Assembly: GCF_017562075.2 (NCBI RefSeq) | Contig: NC_054085.1 | Location: 16,161,818-16,225,817, forward strand | DNA length: 64,000 nt | Origin: Anopheles merus | Lineage: Eukaryota > Arthropoda > Insecta > Diptera > Culicidae | Direction: 5' to 3' | Shown here: positions 1 to 12,779 of the stretch, piece by piece | Numbering within the stretch: position 1 is the stretch's first letter | How the letters are laid out: every line of letters starts with the position of its first letter | Translations under genes and position numbers: made by a program | Notes under the pieces: generated by a model | Database searches by the model: none | What the model was told of the DNA's origin: nothing | Seen by the model: only the letters and a program-made list of their open reading frames with translations

Positions 1-3000
1 GTGTTATCCATTGATTACGTACTATCTTATATGATACTAATTGACACCTTTTGTAGCATAACTAAGTGTAATGTAATATCAATCCTTGGATGATCTTTCT
101 TTTAAGTTCCGTAACAGATTTCGAACTTTCCCTTTCTCATCTGCAACAAATTATTTGAATAAAAGAGCTTCTGTGCGTACTACGTAATTAAGGGATGACC
201 CCTAAATAGATTTTGTTTGAAATATCCCCGGATTAAAGAGGCTGAAGAATATTTTTGTGTTGTTTTCTAGTTTCATGTCCCATAAATGTGATTCCAAACC
301 TCAGAAATATTAACATCTTTTATATGATTTGACGTTACGTACGAATGTGAATGTGGGTTTGCAACTTGTTTTTACCTGAAATATCGTCCATTGCTTCCTC
401 CATACAAGCAAACCATCATTTCAAGATGTAACTTTCTGCTAAATCGTAAAGGCAAGCTTAGAAAACGGCAAGCTAGCATGCGAATTAGATATTTATTTTA
501 TCTGAAACTAGAGTTGATCCACCGCAGCAGGAATTATCTTCTTCACATCGTATTTCCCGTGAGATATGAAACCCGTTCGCTGCAGCTATTCAATCAGTCT
601 GTTGTTGATTGAAATTATTAAATGATGTTTTCCTATGCAAATGATGATGGAGCAAACCCGCAAAGGAATTTTGGTTCAATTTCCAAAACCTATCTATCTT
701 TAAAAATAATGCAAAAGCCAGCAGTAGTGTGCTCGGCACTCGGTAGCACCAACCACCGCTTGACACACACACCCATCGAGCACGGTGTAATGAGCTCACA
801 TCATAATTAGACGATAAATATGTTTCGGCAAAAATCCATCGCCATCGAACGAGCGCGCTCGCTCGCTCGCTCGCAAGACGATGGGAAGCGGGGAAGCGTC
901 TTACGTCTTCAGCTTGCAGCAACCGACCAAGCACGAGCTGGTGCTGTACACCTGTAGTATCCGGCAAACCAAAAAACCGAAGCAAACCTTATGAAATATG
1001 CAATTTAATTTGGCTGCTCTCCCATTTGGGAATTGCTTCAACCGTGTGGTTGGCGGTTTGATCGCGCCGTATTTTTTTTCCTTGTCTTCCTTTACTTTGC
1101 GCTAACGCGTACATCGCGCGCGTTCACTATCGTTCATTGTCAAAAAGGGGAAGGTTATTACCTTGTTCGTTTTTTTTCTCTTCCTCTACAGTGTCTTTAA
1201 ATTGTTTAGTTTGTGGCGTGTGCTTGGGGTGTAAATAAGCGATTTGTACACCGTGCTGTAAATTGTAACCGCGGAAATCCTCCCCATTCCAACGCCGCCG
1301 TGTCTGGCCTGCGGTGTTTTCCCAATCCTTATCCCGTGAACGCGTGAACCATTGCAAGGATGTGAAAGGATTCAGTCAATTCCAGCGTTGCCAGGGTTTG
1401 TACATGTCGTCGTCGTCTGGAATTTGTTCGTTCCGCTTGTGTGGAGTTTTGGCGCTACGACAGTGCGCAACGTCTCGCCAACGGAAAGGAGGCTCACTTT
1501 CAGGTCGGCCAATTTTTTTTTCTCTTCTTTCGATCTCGAGCTCGAGTGAAAGTCGAGAAAGATTAGATTATTTATCGTGCACTAATTATGACACCAGGCC
1601 GATCGTTCTCGGCTGAAGGCACGATGCCGCCACCGTCATTGGTAGAAAGCAAAGTGTAGTAAGTATACACTACACGCCCCGGTAGCCCTTCACCGGAGGG
1701 AAAAAGCTGTCAGAAGTATTCATAAATATTGATGCCAAAACGGGGTGGGGGTGTGGGGAGTGCAAGAGGTGCAAGGAGAGAGAGAGCACGGTAATGAAGC
1801 CTAGGACGAATGGTCGATAATGAGACGTGCCTTAAGACAGGGACGCCGGCTCGAACTGCTGACGAACGACGAAAGCACACGCCCGGCACAATCGCGGCGG
1901 GCAGAATTGATTGAAGATGACTTCATTCCGACACACCGTGGGGAGAAGAAAGTTGCCAGGGCCCAGCAAGGGGCTGGTGTGGGGCTGATGTGAAAGAAAA
2001 TAAATGTCTCGTGCCGAGACATGAAACCGGCGCGAAATACGGAAGGACGGCGGGTTTGTCTCTGGTACAATCCGCCACCAGGCAGCCACTGTCAGCGGAT
2101 GGCAGATGGAGCCTTGGAGAGGGGGGAGCATGGCATGGGAGCGAGGTGGCAATTCCCCGTTGTGGGGCTATCCTGTGGCGAGCTTCGCAGGACAGTCGGC
2201 GGCGCAGTGAAATGGCTTCGGCGGATCGTTTGCTGCGGTACGCCAGTGCTCGCCGGCATGATTTGCATTCCATTTTCATCCACTAATTACTGCGAAGGAT
2301 TCCAATGAAGTGCCGAGCTCCACCATTGGTGTGGAGCGAGGGATGGTGGGGATACGGGCGGGCAGGCTAGCGTAATGGCGTAAATAAAGTACCACTTTCA
2401 GTGGCCGGGTTTTCAGTGTGCTGGGGCGGGAAATGGGGCACGACCGCCTGTGTGATAATTGTGTTCGCGTGCATACTTTTCGGGACGAGTGATTTTTCAA
2501 ACCGACAGCCTCGCCGTGGGCCACACGCCCGGGACTAGGAGCTAGAGGATAGAGGAGTGGGTGCCGGCTCCGTCTCTTCCACTGCAACGTCAGCAGCGAT
2601 GCAACTGCGTTGGAGCTACCAGCTCCACTTGTGCATCGTAATGAAGATAAACATCAGTTATGGTGGATTGATCGAATTATTGATGATGTACCGATGAGCA
2701 GCTGTCCGATTTGCTCTAGCGAGACACACACACATACGCACACACACATTACCGATTAACTCTCAACACAGCGGTCGGCATGACTGATAATGGTGTAGTG
2801 TAGGCGGTAGGGTCAGTTTGGAGGTTTCGTCCCACACCCTTCATCCACCAACAGCACACTGAATGTCCAACGGTTATTTTGCTTTCAGATTTTAAAATGT
2901 AAATGGCCCCCGGGTGGGATGGGGAGATACGTGTATTTTTTTTTGCTGTACATTTCAGCTTTAAAGAGAAAAGCAGCATTCATATCAATAATAAAAAGGA

Positions 3001-3410
3001 TGCCTTTTTTGCGGTTTTGCGCCTTTTATTCCGGGGAAATTTTGCCCGCGTTTGTTTGAGCTTTTTGGTAGGCGAAAGCTTAGTTGGATTTAAAAACCGG
3101 GATCAGAACAAAGAGGTTTACTTGCTTATTGTTTGGGCGTGTTTTATGACCAATAATTACCGTCATTATTGAAAATTGATAGGCATGGGAAATAATTGGA
3201 GTGTAGCGGTAACCTGATGTACGGCAAAGGTGGTGCAAAAAAAAAGAATGCGCAAAGCTATGGAAGTCACCGTAGATGAGGTCATACGTGTTTTTAAAGC
3301 TCTTCTTTAGAGAGTATTTTAAAAATACTGAATCAAACTTATTCATTTGAATAAAGGGCTGCTCAATGCAATTTCCAGGCACCTTTAAGATTCAAAAGAC
3401 ACATAAAGAT
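1..3410. other. Non-coding stretch, no feature supported
   Basis: Mixed-composition DNA with short CA runs near 2726-2748. Short open frames overlap on both strands without family resemblance or plausible splice structure. I see no gene here. Confidence 0.6.
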
Positions 3411-3414
3411 AAAC

Positions 3415-4060
3415 AGATTCTGAACCATTTCAGGTCGTGGAATAGATTCTTATTCCATGCCATTCCTGGGACTGATAATGAACTCATACCGGGCCTGGGA
3501 GTGATGCTGGATTCATATCGATCCAGAAACTGATTCTAAAAACATACCAATCCTGGATCTGATCCTTAACCATTACATGTCCTGATACTTTTACTTAACC
3601 CATGCAAGTCTTGGTACTTGTAATTACCGCATATAAATCATGAAACTCATCCTGAATCCATACCGGTTCTTGGAGTGGAACATGGAATCCACATTGATTC
3701 TGAAACTGATTCACCTGATACTTAACCCATGCTGGACCTGGAACTGATTCCAAACCCACATTGGTTTGGTATTTATACGGAATTCATACAGGACCTGCAT
3801 CTGTTTCCAAATCCTTTCCGATCCTTGAGATGATCTCCTGGAACTCTTCCCACACAAATCCTTGTACTGATACTGAACCAAACCCTTTTCTACAAATGAT
3901 TCTTATACCGGTTTGGGATCTTATCCCGAATCCATACCGAGTTATAGATACCAAATTGTATCTGTATTTTGATGATTCATGTCATGGATCGCAAAGCAGT
4001 CCCAATACGACACTTACTCCGATCCTGGTAACTGATTCCGCCTCCATCAATCGTCAATGA
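3415..4060. repeat. Degenerate minisatellite of roughly 30-40 bp units
   Basis: Variants of CATACC, then TCCTGGAACTGATTC, recur with decay across about 650 bp. I count more than ten recognisable copies of the GATTC or CCTGG cores. Unit borders and exact period need a dot plot. I could not find flanking inverted repeats. Confidence 0.6.
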
Positions 4061-4309
4061 ACCATTGTTGCATTTGGTTTTTGGACCTTGCAATGATCAT
4101 CAAAGTCATCAATTATACTGACTCATCAAACTCATCTATGTTTGAATCTCAGCAAAGATCTTACCACTGCAAAACGTACGGCATAAAGTGGAAGTTGGTC
4201 TTTGGGTAAAACAAATTTCTTAACATGGTCATGGTGTTTAACATGGTCATGGTGACCCATTCACCTATACAGTGGGGCAAAAAATAAAACCATTGTCGAT
4301 ATTTCTCTC

Positions 4310-4356
<47 letters not shown>

Positions 4357-7300
4357 GGAAATTTTGGTACAAGATAAAGAGAGAAAGAGCAAAATAAAAC
4401 CACCACCAAACCAATAAACTTCCGGGCACAAAATGTACATCCGAAAGTAAATCAATGACTTTCAGCACAACTGTTAAAAATATAAATTCTTTTGCTTGAT
4501 TTATGTATCGCCAAACGAACGATCGAAAAAAGGGCAGTAAAAAATGATCATCGTAGCCCTCTCGCAGGCCCGCACACAAAACAAAACCGTAACGCCAATG
4601 TGTCCGACATTGCGACACGCCCGTGACTCAAACTCACGAACCCAAGCACGGTGGTGATGCGAGGGAGGGGGTGTTGGAGTGCACAGGGAGGAGTAAAATA
4701 AATTAGAATGATGATGCAAACAACCATTCATGTGAAGCAGACCGGGATGCGTAAACTGTCAACCTCGCTACAAAAGGCCAATATTAACTTTACGGCCAAC
4801 CGACCCGACCGACAGGACCGATTCGAATCGTTGTCGTCGTCAGTGGGAGGCTGAAAAATGTTGGCACACCCCTCCCCCTTCTCCTCCCCCACAGGAACAC
4901 GAAATAAAAAAATAAAACAGGAACCACTCTCGGGCACGCTTCCCTGCACTCGGAAAATGCTACGGCCGAGCAGGGCACAGACGAGCGCAGGCCGTCGGTC
5001 AGCCGTGAAACCGATCACTTCCTTTCCAATCACGTGCAAATACAACACACTCACACTCACACACACAAACACACCCCGTGAGAGAGAAAATTGTCTTTTT
5101 CCGAAATGATGGGTTCGCTTCGGTGGAAAGGCAAAAAGGGTTTTTCTTGTCGGTATGGTGTATTTTGTTTTGTTTTCGTTCACCTCTCGCTGTATCGTTG
5201 TCGTCGGCGACCGTCCTCTGATGGTTCCTCTGGTAGGAGCAGTAGTAGGCCGTTGTGTTGCGTGGGCTGATTTTGTTTTTTTTTCGGCCCTGTCAAGGGG
5301 AAATCTTGACGAATTTTCACGTCCCACGCCTTTGACAGCCAATTGTCAAAAGCCAAAACTGGTGGATTATTTTGTTCGCCTGTTTGTCAAAGGGTGCTGC
5401 GATCCGATGCCATTTAAGAAGCTTTCAAAATCAATGGTTATTGGTGTGCTGTTTGCCCTGATACCAAACCGAACGCAGAACGCATTTCTTAAACGAGCAA
5501 TAAAGCCATTTCATGGATATTGGGTTTTTTTTGTCGGGCTCCTAAATAGTGACTTTTTACACGAAGCTTCTCTAAATAGTTGATGCTATTGTTGTGTGAA
5601 TTCCAGTTGCACTAAAATCCCCAATCGAACGTGAGCTTTCCGTACCAAAGCGCCCCAAGCTCATCGAATGTTCTATGCAGGGATCAACACATCGATTCGT
5701 AATATTTATTCCGCTTCCGTGCGTGTGCTGCTCGTTTCAAACGACAGGAGGAGATTATCCCGTTCGTTTCATGCAGAAAACGGGGTGTAATTTGGAAAAT
5801 TAGTCCCTTACCTGGAATTAGCGCCGTTGCCGTTGAACGGGAACGCAGAACATTGGACAAGGTTGTAGCAACGCACGTTCGGATGTTCGGATGGACGCGA
5901 AACGGCATTAGAGGGCGTAGAGTAGGTTCGATTTAGCACCATTTGCGAAGGATTTGTGGCCAGATCTCGCGACAAAATTAGCTTTTAATTAATTCACCTG
6001 TTCGCTACCATTGTTCGGTGTGAGGCGTCCTATATTGAGGTAACAGCAAAGGACACGCTTGATGAATCGTACCGTTCGCACGGGCTTGTAATACTTTGAT
6101 GAGCGTATATTGATATTGACCCGCTATGGATTATGGATCGAAAAATCAATCACACCCTTACGGTGGGCGTGCGTTGTCCTGGTTTCGGTTTCTGTTCTTT
6201 TTTTGTTGTAACGAAAATAAAGCGTAAATCCAAACGGGTCTTGTATGAAATGAAACGAAAACAGCGCTCATCATTCCACCCAAAGCGGAAGGCATCGAAA
6301 GTCGAACATCAAAAAATTTCGCAGCGCCGGCACAAATGGGGGTACAAAACCAAATGGGAGGAAAAAGCTCACCAATCAGCAGCACCACCGCCAGCACTAC
6401 CAGCTGGAATAAAATAACGAATACGTATGTATATATATATATAGATATATATTCAATTGGGCACTCGCTAACGACCACGACGTGAACCTTTTGCCACCGT
6501 TAGCGTTCGCTCCGTGCGCTTGTGTTGCCGTATTAATTAAGCTAATTGGTAGCGAGACGAGGCTCCGTGTTCGGTTTTTAATCGGATGATCATAAATAAT
6601 GAATCATTTAACGATATTTGACGGCTTCCGGTACTGCCCAATGCCGACATCTATCTGCTGGTGGGCCTCAAAGGGAAGATGTGAAGAGACGCCCGCGGAA
6701 CGTTGAACCTCAACCCATTACTCTGCCAGACCCTCAGTTCCCATGCAAATGCGTTGGTTGGTGATAGAAAATTCGCTCCACTTTCACACAGCACAGGCGA
6801 AGGGCTAAAGGAAACGAGGAAATGAGCTTGTTATTTTCCCACACTTGACCCCGGACAGGCGGAGCGGAGTTATTCGGGGCTCGAGTGCTAAAAAGCTCAC
6901 CGACGATTGTTGCTCGGGCGAATTATTTGAATGTGCGTGTGCACTCGAGGTTGAAAAAGCGGAGTTTTTGCACGCACCAGCTAGGATGGGTGGCATGGGA
7001 ATGGGATGGATGGGCGTGGGAAACCAGCCCCGGCAAATAGTTAGTGGAGGAGGAGGTCTTGCACACTAATGATAATTCGAAATGAATTAGGCTGATCCTT
7101 AGCCTTATCAACGGGTATGTGAGTGTGCGTGTGTGTATGGTGGGCTTTCGTCCATTTAATCGTGCCTCATCATCACCCCGGACAGGGGCAGTGGCAGCAC
7201 CAGCACCAGCAGCAGCATAATAATAATAATCATCATCAGCATCATCATCCTCATCGAGCGTCACACTATCGCGGCTTATCGCGGTTGATAAATTATCGTA

Positions 7301-8357
7301 AGCGTAGGCTCAATCCCTCCCCCCTCCCAATTCTTCTTGTCGACGCGCCACGCGAACAATGCAGGAGAGTGAGCGGACGGCTGGTTTTCGGTGGTGGAGC
7401 TGCGCCTGATGCATGGTTGATGGCGCTCGCGGGCAGGATTGTTTTGTGTTGTGTGCTGGTGAAGCGTGAAAAAACTAATTTAAATCCCACGCCAGTTTGA
7501 CACCGAGCAGCAGCTCGCGTTTCGTGCGGCGCTCTCAGTGTCTGCTCAGGAGGTGGGATTAGGACGAACGCACGAGCTGGGAGGATTGAAGGAGCGGGAC
7601 ACACATTACGAGCATGATTCTATATATATATTGCTAATGAAGAAAACGGATCTATTGAACGAGCTATGTGTGTGGAAGCGTGTGCGCTGAAGAAACGTGC
7701 AAGAAGAGCTGAGTTTAAACCAAAATTAATAAAAACGCAAAGTGATATTCCATGAAGGTTTTGAGCTAAATTTAATTAAAATAAATGTTAATGAGTGTGT
7801 TAGAAGCCAGAGCACTTTACTGTGTGAAGAAAGAAGAAGTAAATAACAATTTCAAATTCAAACGCAGCTGCAAAACATTTTACTTTTGAAGTTTAATAGC
7901 GCGTGTCAAATGGAGCAGCGTGGTGGTTTATGTGCTAGACTGACTGGCTCTTGCAAGACAGGACGTAGATAGATTCTCACTCACCAAACAAGTCTCGAGA
8001 ACAATTCCACCTTTTAAGAGGGAATGAGTAATAACAAAATGTATTAAAATTAGCTCCTTCTCTTAATATCTAATAATCATGAAAATGTTATAAGCATTTA
8101 TTTTACAGAAAACTAATATTTAATAATATTTAATTGTACCAAGACCAAACACTGAAGGCTGAGGAGCTAAATACGGAAGAAAAAAAGAGCGTAGCCTTAA
8201 GGTGAAGCAAGAACAATGTAGATCAGTAGTAAAGAACAGAAGCAAAATTGTCGAATCTAAGTTCAAATGTTCGGTATAATCCAAAAAAAAAAAATTATTG
8301 TGATTGAGTTGCTAGTCAGTCACCACCCAGCGCTGCAAATGACTTTTTGGTGTGTAG
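4061..8357. other. Non-coding stretch with scattered simple repeats
   Basis: Apart from the TC microsatellite at 4304-4352, a short TA run near 6427-6450 and a CAG/CAT-rich patch at about 7190-7260, I recognise nothing. The 204-codon minus-strand frame at 4728-5342 is low in conserved character and is treated as chance. Confidence 0.5.
4304..4352. repeat. (TC)n microsatellite
   Basis: About 49 bp of TC with one interruption (CTAT). Confidence 0.95.
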
Positions 8358-8535
8358 AGTTAAATAACTCTTCGAAATTGAAGACGTCGAGGAGTTAGTT
8401 ACGGTTACGACTTACAATTGATTCAATTCAATGGCATTGAATTATTAATCAGTGGGGAGAGGCAGCTCATTCAACGAAATTTGATTCTCTTGATTTGATT
8501 TGACCTAGAATTTGACAGATAAGAGTTATTTAACT
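8358..8535. mobile_element. Possible small MITE: 15-bp perfect inverted repeat
   Basis: AGTTAAATAACTCTT at 8358-8372 is exactly the reverse complement of 8521-8535, leaving a 178-bp unit in AT-rich DNA. The repeat is itself nearly palindromic. No clear target duplication was seen, so this is tentative. Confidence 0.4.
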
Positions 8536-10253
8536 AATTTATGGTAACATGCAAAGTAAAATACACAAATGGTGTTTGGTAAACGCAAATAAGTTATATT
8601 AACTCTTGGAGATTACTTAATGCAGCTTACTAACAGCAATGTTTTAGCTCTTTTTGAGTAATTTAATGCAAAGTCTATGCATCCTTCAAACAGAACATAA
8701 CAAAATTGACAATAATGAATAACATATCTACAATTGCAATACCATTTCATACAAATTGCCTCTTGTTAGCACATTTTTGAAATCCCAGCTAATAGACTCC
8801 ATCGATTTGACATCAATCAGCCCTTTTAAAACGCAAAATAAAAGTCCTCTTTTTCTACCCCCTATTGTAACACTATTGTCGATGCGAAAAAGTCATCATT
8901 AACTACATAATTGCTATGTTGTTGCTTTCATCTCATTTGACTGCAATTAATCACTCACTAACAAAGGCGCAGTTTTTGTGTGGGTGTGTGTGTGTGTGTG
9001 TTGTTCTACTGCGAATTGCGAAACATTGCACAATAGCCGGCAAAGGTTGCAGCCGGATTGCATTCCGCACCGTCCGCCCCGTACCACTTTACCGTACCGG
9101 GTGAAGTAAAACCTAATGAATCGTTAATTCCTTGCTCTCCATTTTCAACATGCAAGCGCTATTGCTCTTTCCAGGGGACCGGAAATGTTAAATAAACGAC
9201 TTTACAACCGGAATAGGTAGAAAAATTACATACACTCAGCCATCGCCAATTGCTCGCCCCCCCCCCCCTTTGGCTGTGCCAGGAAGTGCCAGTGAAAGCA
9301 TTCGGATTTATGCGCCGCTTTGTGCTAACGTTTAACAAATTATATGCTATTCTATGGGAACACCCATACATATAACAAAAGAAAAAAAAGCTGGCAACGA
9401 TTTCAAATGCGCTATTCCAATCATTCCGTCACAGGCAGTTGGAATACATTTAATCGATACTCCCTCATCACGCCCAACGACGACCAACGACGAACGACGA
9501 CGAACGACGACGACGACGTGCAGCTGCAGGAAATTATGTACGACAGGTACACCTGCTTCCGCGACTCTTCCTCATTAGGGTAGGCCAAGGGAGGGACCTT
9601 CCCAACTCACCCCGCGCGTGCACGTTTCAGTCGAGGTGCAATGTTAAATGCCCCGACTTCCTGGCTTTAACTAAATGGCCAGCAGGATTGGTCGGTAAAC
9701 CGTGACGTGCATGGCGTGAAGTGAAAATCAATTTTCACACCTCTCAACCTCTCTTTCCCCGAACGAGCAGCACCTCGCAGAGAAAACGGAGCGAGAGAGA
9801 GAGAGGGGGGGGGGGAGGGAGAGGAGCTAGAGAAGTCGACGAAGGAAGGAAAAATTTTCATGTTCCCTGGACATTATTATCCCTCAGGCGGGACTACAGG
9901 GCCGTGGAAAGTGGAGCGAAACGCCACGAGCCCTAAATGCACCGGGGCGCAAGTCTTCGTAAAACACGCCACGGCGTTGATTGAAGCTGGGTTGGAGGGT
10001 GTAAAAGCAACACAAAAAAAGAGAGAGAGGGAGGTGGGTGGCAGGTGGCAAAAGAACGGACCGCAAATACTAATTCTCTCGCCCACGCTTCACACCTGCA
10101 CATTAAGCCAGCAAATGAAGGTGTGTGTGTGTGTGTGCAGCAAAAGTGTGCAGCAGCGGGTCGGGTGAGTTTTCGGTTTGCTAAAGTTTTCTAACATTAT
10201 CTTCCGGTGTTGCAAAAAGCGAGCGGAAGCGGAACCTGCCACATACACACACT

Positions 10254-10292
<39 letters not shown>

Positions 10293-11872
10293 GCTCGCAC
10301 TATGGCTGATGGTCAGGTCGGGTTGGGTGTGGGCTGGGTCAGGTGCAAGGGGCAGGAAATTACCATACTTTAGTAAAGTGTTGCAACTTTCGCTTCCGGG
10401 CCTTCGCCACCCTCTCACCAGGTCCCGGTTAATGTTGTAAACTGCCAGTCCGGTGCACAGGTAATGGGATCCTCCCGTTGCAAGTTCTCCGGGGGTTTGG
10501 TGGGTTTTGGTGCACGTGCCGGCGTGCCAAGCCATTTGCGGGCCAGCGAACGCCTTCCGCGGGCCCTAATGTCATCACTCATTACGCGATACTGCAGCCA
10601 GCCAGGCAGCCAGCCAGCCAGCCAGGGTTCTTAAGTGGTTGTTGGGCAGCGATAAGTTTTGGGTGCACACCTTTTTTTCCCCCTCTGGTTTGTTCGTGGG
10701 CTACCTCACTCTGTTATGTGTGTGTCCTTTGTGTTTGTGAGCGAAATTTCCTGTGCTGGTAGCGTTTGTTTTTCTCCGCTTGAAATGCGGGTGACACCTC
10801 CCGTTTTGTGGAAAGGTGGAATTCAATTTTCGCAATACAAAGAAGCAATCAAACTGCATATTCATTGCAGTGCTTTCGTGTGGTGTGTGTGTACGGGCGA
10901 TGTACTGCAGTGTAGGAAGCGATCGACCTCAAAACTACGAGTTCACCATGTCTCGGCAACATCGAACCGATGATGCGGGCTTTTTAGGTGTATGTGTGTG
11001 TGTTTTGCCACACTCGCCAGACGGTGGGGAAGAGCGCAAAAAGCGCCAAGAAAAGGGAAGCCCAACAGGAAAACACACAAGCTCACCAATAGACAATACA
11101 CAAGCGATGAAATGTACGAGTTGATAAGTGCTTCCGAGGTACCGATTCATACCGAGAGAAAACGGGCGCGGAAGCCGTTGGCCAGATTGAAGTGGCATAA
11201 AGTGTTGCACAGCATTGAGCACTGGAGCCCTAGGACAGGTACACTAAACAAATCTATTTCATGCACGTCTCGTCGATTCGATTCGTTTGGTGCCGCTCGT
11301 TGTTTTTGTGTTTTCGTTTGTGGAAATGGTTATTTCTTGTTGCTACAGCTGCATCAAACGAGAAGCTAGAAAACGGGAAGTATCAAGCGTTTGCTTCATT
11401 TGCTATTTCATTCCAAGCGCACATTTCAATTTTGCTTGCTTCAATCGTGTCCAATTGCTCAAAATTCGTTCATTCGTACCAGGTGACACCTTGTTTGGAT
11501 GATATTTACATTTTCCACCCACCACGAAAGGATGATGGATCGCGTTAACACTCAGCAAACATCCCCGCCAAGAGTGTTTTGCCGATCGCATCCAATCCAG
11601 GCTCGGTGGTCATTTCAATCTTCCTCCAATGCGGCAGATCGAACAGGGAAACAATGTATCAGAGAAAGACAGACACGGGAAAGAAACGTTAAACCACCGT
11701 CGGAATGGTAAGCCCTTGTGCGTCAAAGGACTCTTGCCTATCTGTGGATGACATTTTGTAATCTCTTCCAAGTGTGGGAAAACTCAAAATGCAAACAAAA
11801 AATAACTGGTAGCGCCTTGTACCACAACAAAAGCAGCAAAATGATACTCTGTAGTCCCTTGTCTGGTCTGTT
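8536..11872. other. Non-coding stretch
   Basis: Contains short GT runs near 8988-9002, a C run at 9257-9268, a GA-rich patch with a G run near 9793-9820, a TC microsatellite at 10257-10289 and GCCA repeats near 10597-10624. No gene is recognised on either strand. Confidence 0.5.
10257..10289. repeat. (TC)n microsatellite
   Basis: About 33 bp of uninterrupted TC. Confidence 0.95.
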
Positions 11873-11880
11873 GTACCGTC

Positions 11881-12612
11881 TAGTGATGGGAATAATTAAA
11901 TTTTGGTCGGAATCGATTCCAACTAGAACAGAGTTTGTGAGTAATTGATTCCGAATAGTAGGTTTCCGGAATTGGCTCAGGAATCCTAATCGACTCAAGA
12001 CTCGGAGTCGGCTTGTGATTTTGATTCGAAATCGGTTCCGGAATTGGTCCCGGAATCAGAATCGCCTTTGCTATCAGAATCGGCTCCGGAATCAAATTCG
12101 ATTTCAGCATCTCCATGTGAATAGATGTTTGGGTTCTATGCAGCGATTTCCGTGCCGATTCCGATTCCGGGGCCAATTCCGGAATCTAAATCGGCTCAGG
12201 AATCTTCTCCGGATTTGCCTCAGAAATTGGGTCTGGAATCACAATCGGAGTCGGTTCCAAAATTGGATTCGGAGTCAGTTCCAAAATCGTAGTTCGTTCC
12301 AGAATCGTAGTCTGTACCGGAATCTTTTCCGGAATTGACTTGAAAATCGACTCCATAATCGACTCTAGAATCGGAATAGGAGTCAGTTCCAGAATCAGAG
12401 TCAGTTCCGGAATCAGAATCGGAGTCGGTTTTAAAATCGGAATCACTTCCAAAATTGGAATCGGTTCCAGAATTGGCGTCGGTTCCGGAATCTTCTTCGG
12501 AATTGGCTTGGGAATCGACTCCAAAATTGGAATAAATGTCGGTTCCGAAATCAGGATCATTTCCAGAATTGACTCCAAAATCGGAACGGGGTTATCCGAG
12601 CTCCCATCACTA
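11881..12612. mobile_element. Non-autonomous hAT-type element with internal minisatellite (copy 1)
   Basis: The 732-bp element starts TAGTGATGGGA and ends with its reverse complement. It is flanked by a perfect 8-bp duplication GTACCGTC (11873-11880 and 12613-12620), the target-site length of hAT transposons. The interior is almost wholly a decayed repeat of GGAATCGG/TTCCGGAAT-like units. These keep long frames open on both strands (Pro-Ile-Leu-Glu or Ser-Arg-Ile-Gly patterns), which are artefacts of the repeat. No transposase is encoded, so mobility would need a trans-acting hAT transposase. Confidence 0.9.
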
Positions 12613-12751
12613 GTACCGTCCCGGAACAAATGATCCAGCGGCGTTGCTTCACGATCGGCACGAGGACCGGATTGTGATTGTATGAAAGCTATCCGACGGA
12701 AAACCACAACCCGAGCTCAAGGGTAACATGATTCATTCGGAAAGTAATTTC

Positions 12752-12779
12752 CACACATACACACACACACACACACACA
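12752..12779. repeat. (CA)n microsatellite
   Basis: About 28 bp of CA with one TA interruption. Confidence 0.9.

Noticed and set aside
4818..4835. GATTCGAATCG as a tRNA B-box-like match
   Set aside because: No A box, acceptor stem or cloverleaf around it; a short palindrome by chance.
4728..5342. 204-codon minus frame
   Set aside because: No recognisable motif, unusual composition for a protein, and an equally plausible overlapping plus-strand frame.
12186..12707. 173-codon minus frame rich in Pro-Ile-Leu-Glu
   Set aside because: It is the translation of the internal repeat of the hAT-type element, and the opposite strand is equally open.
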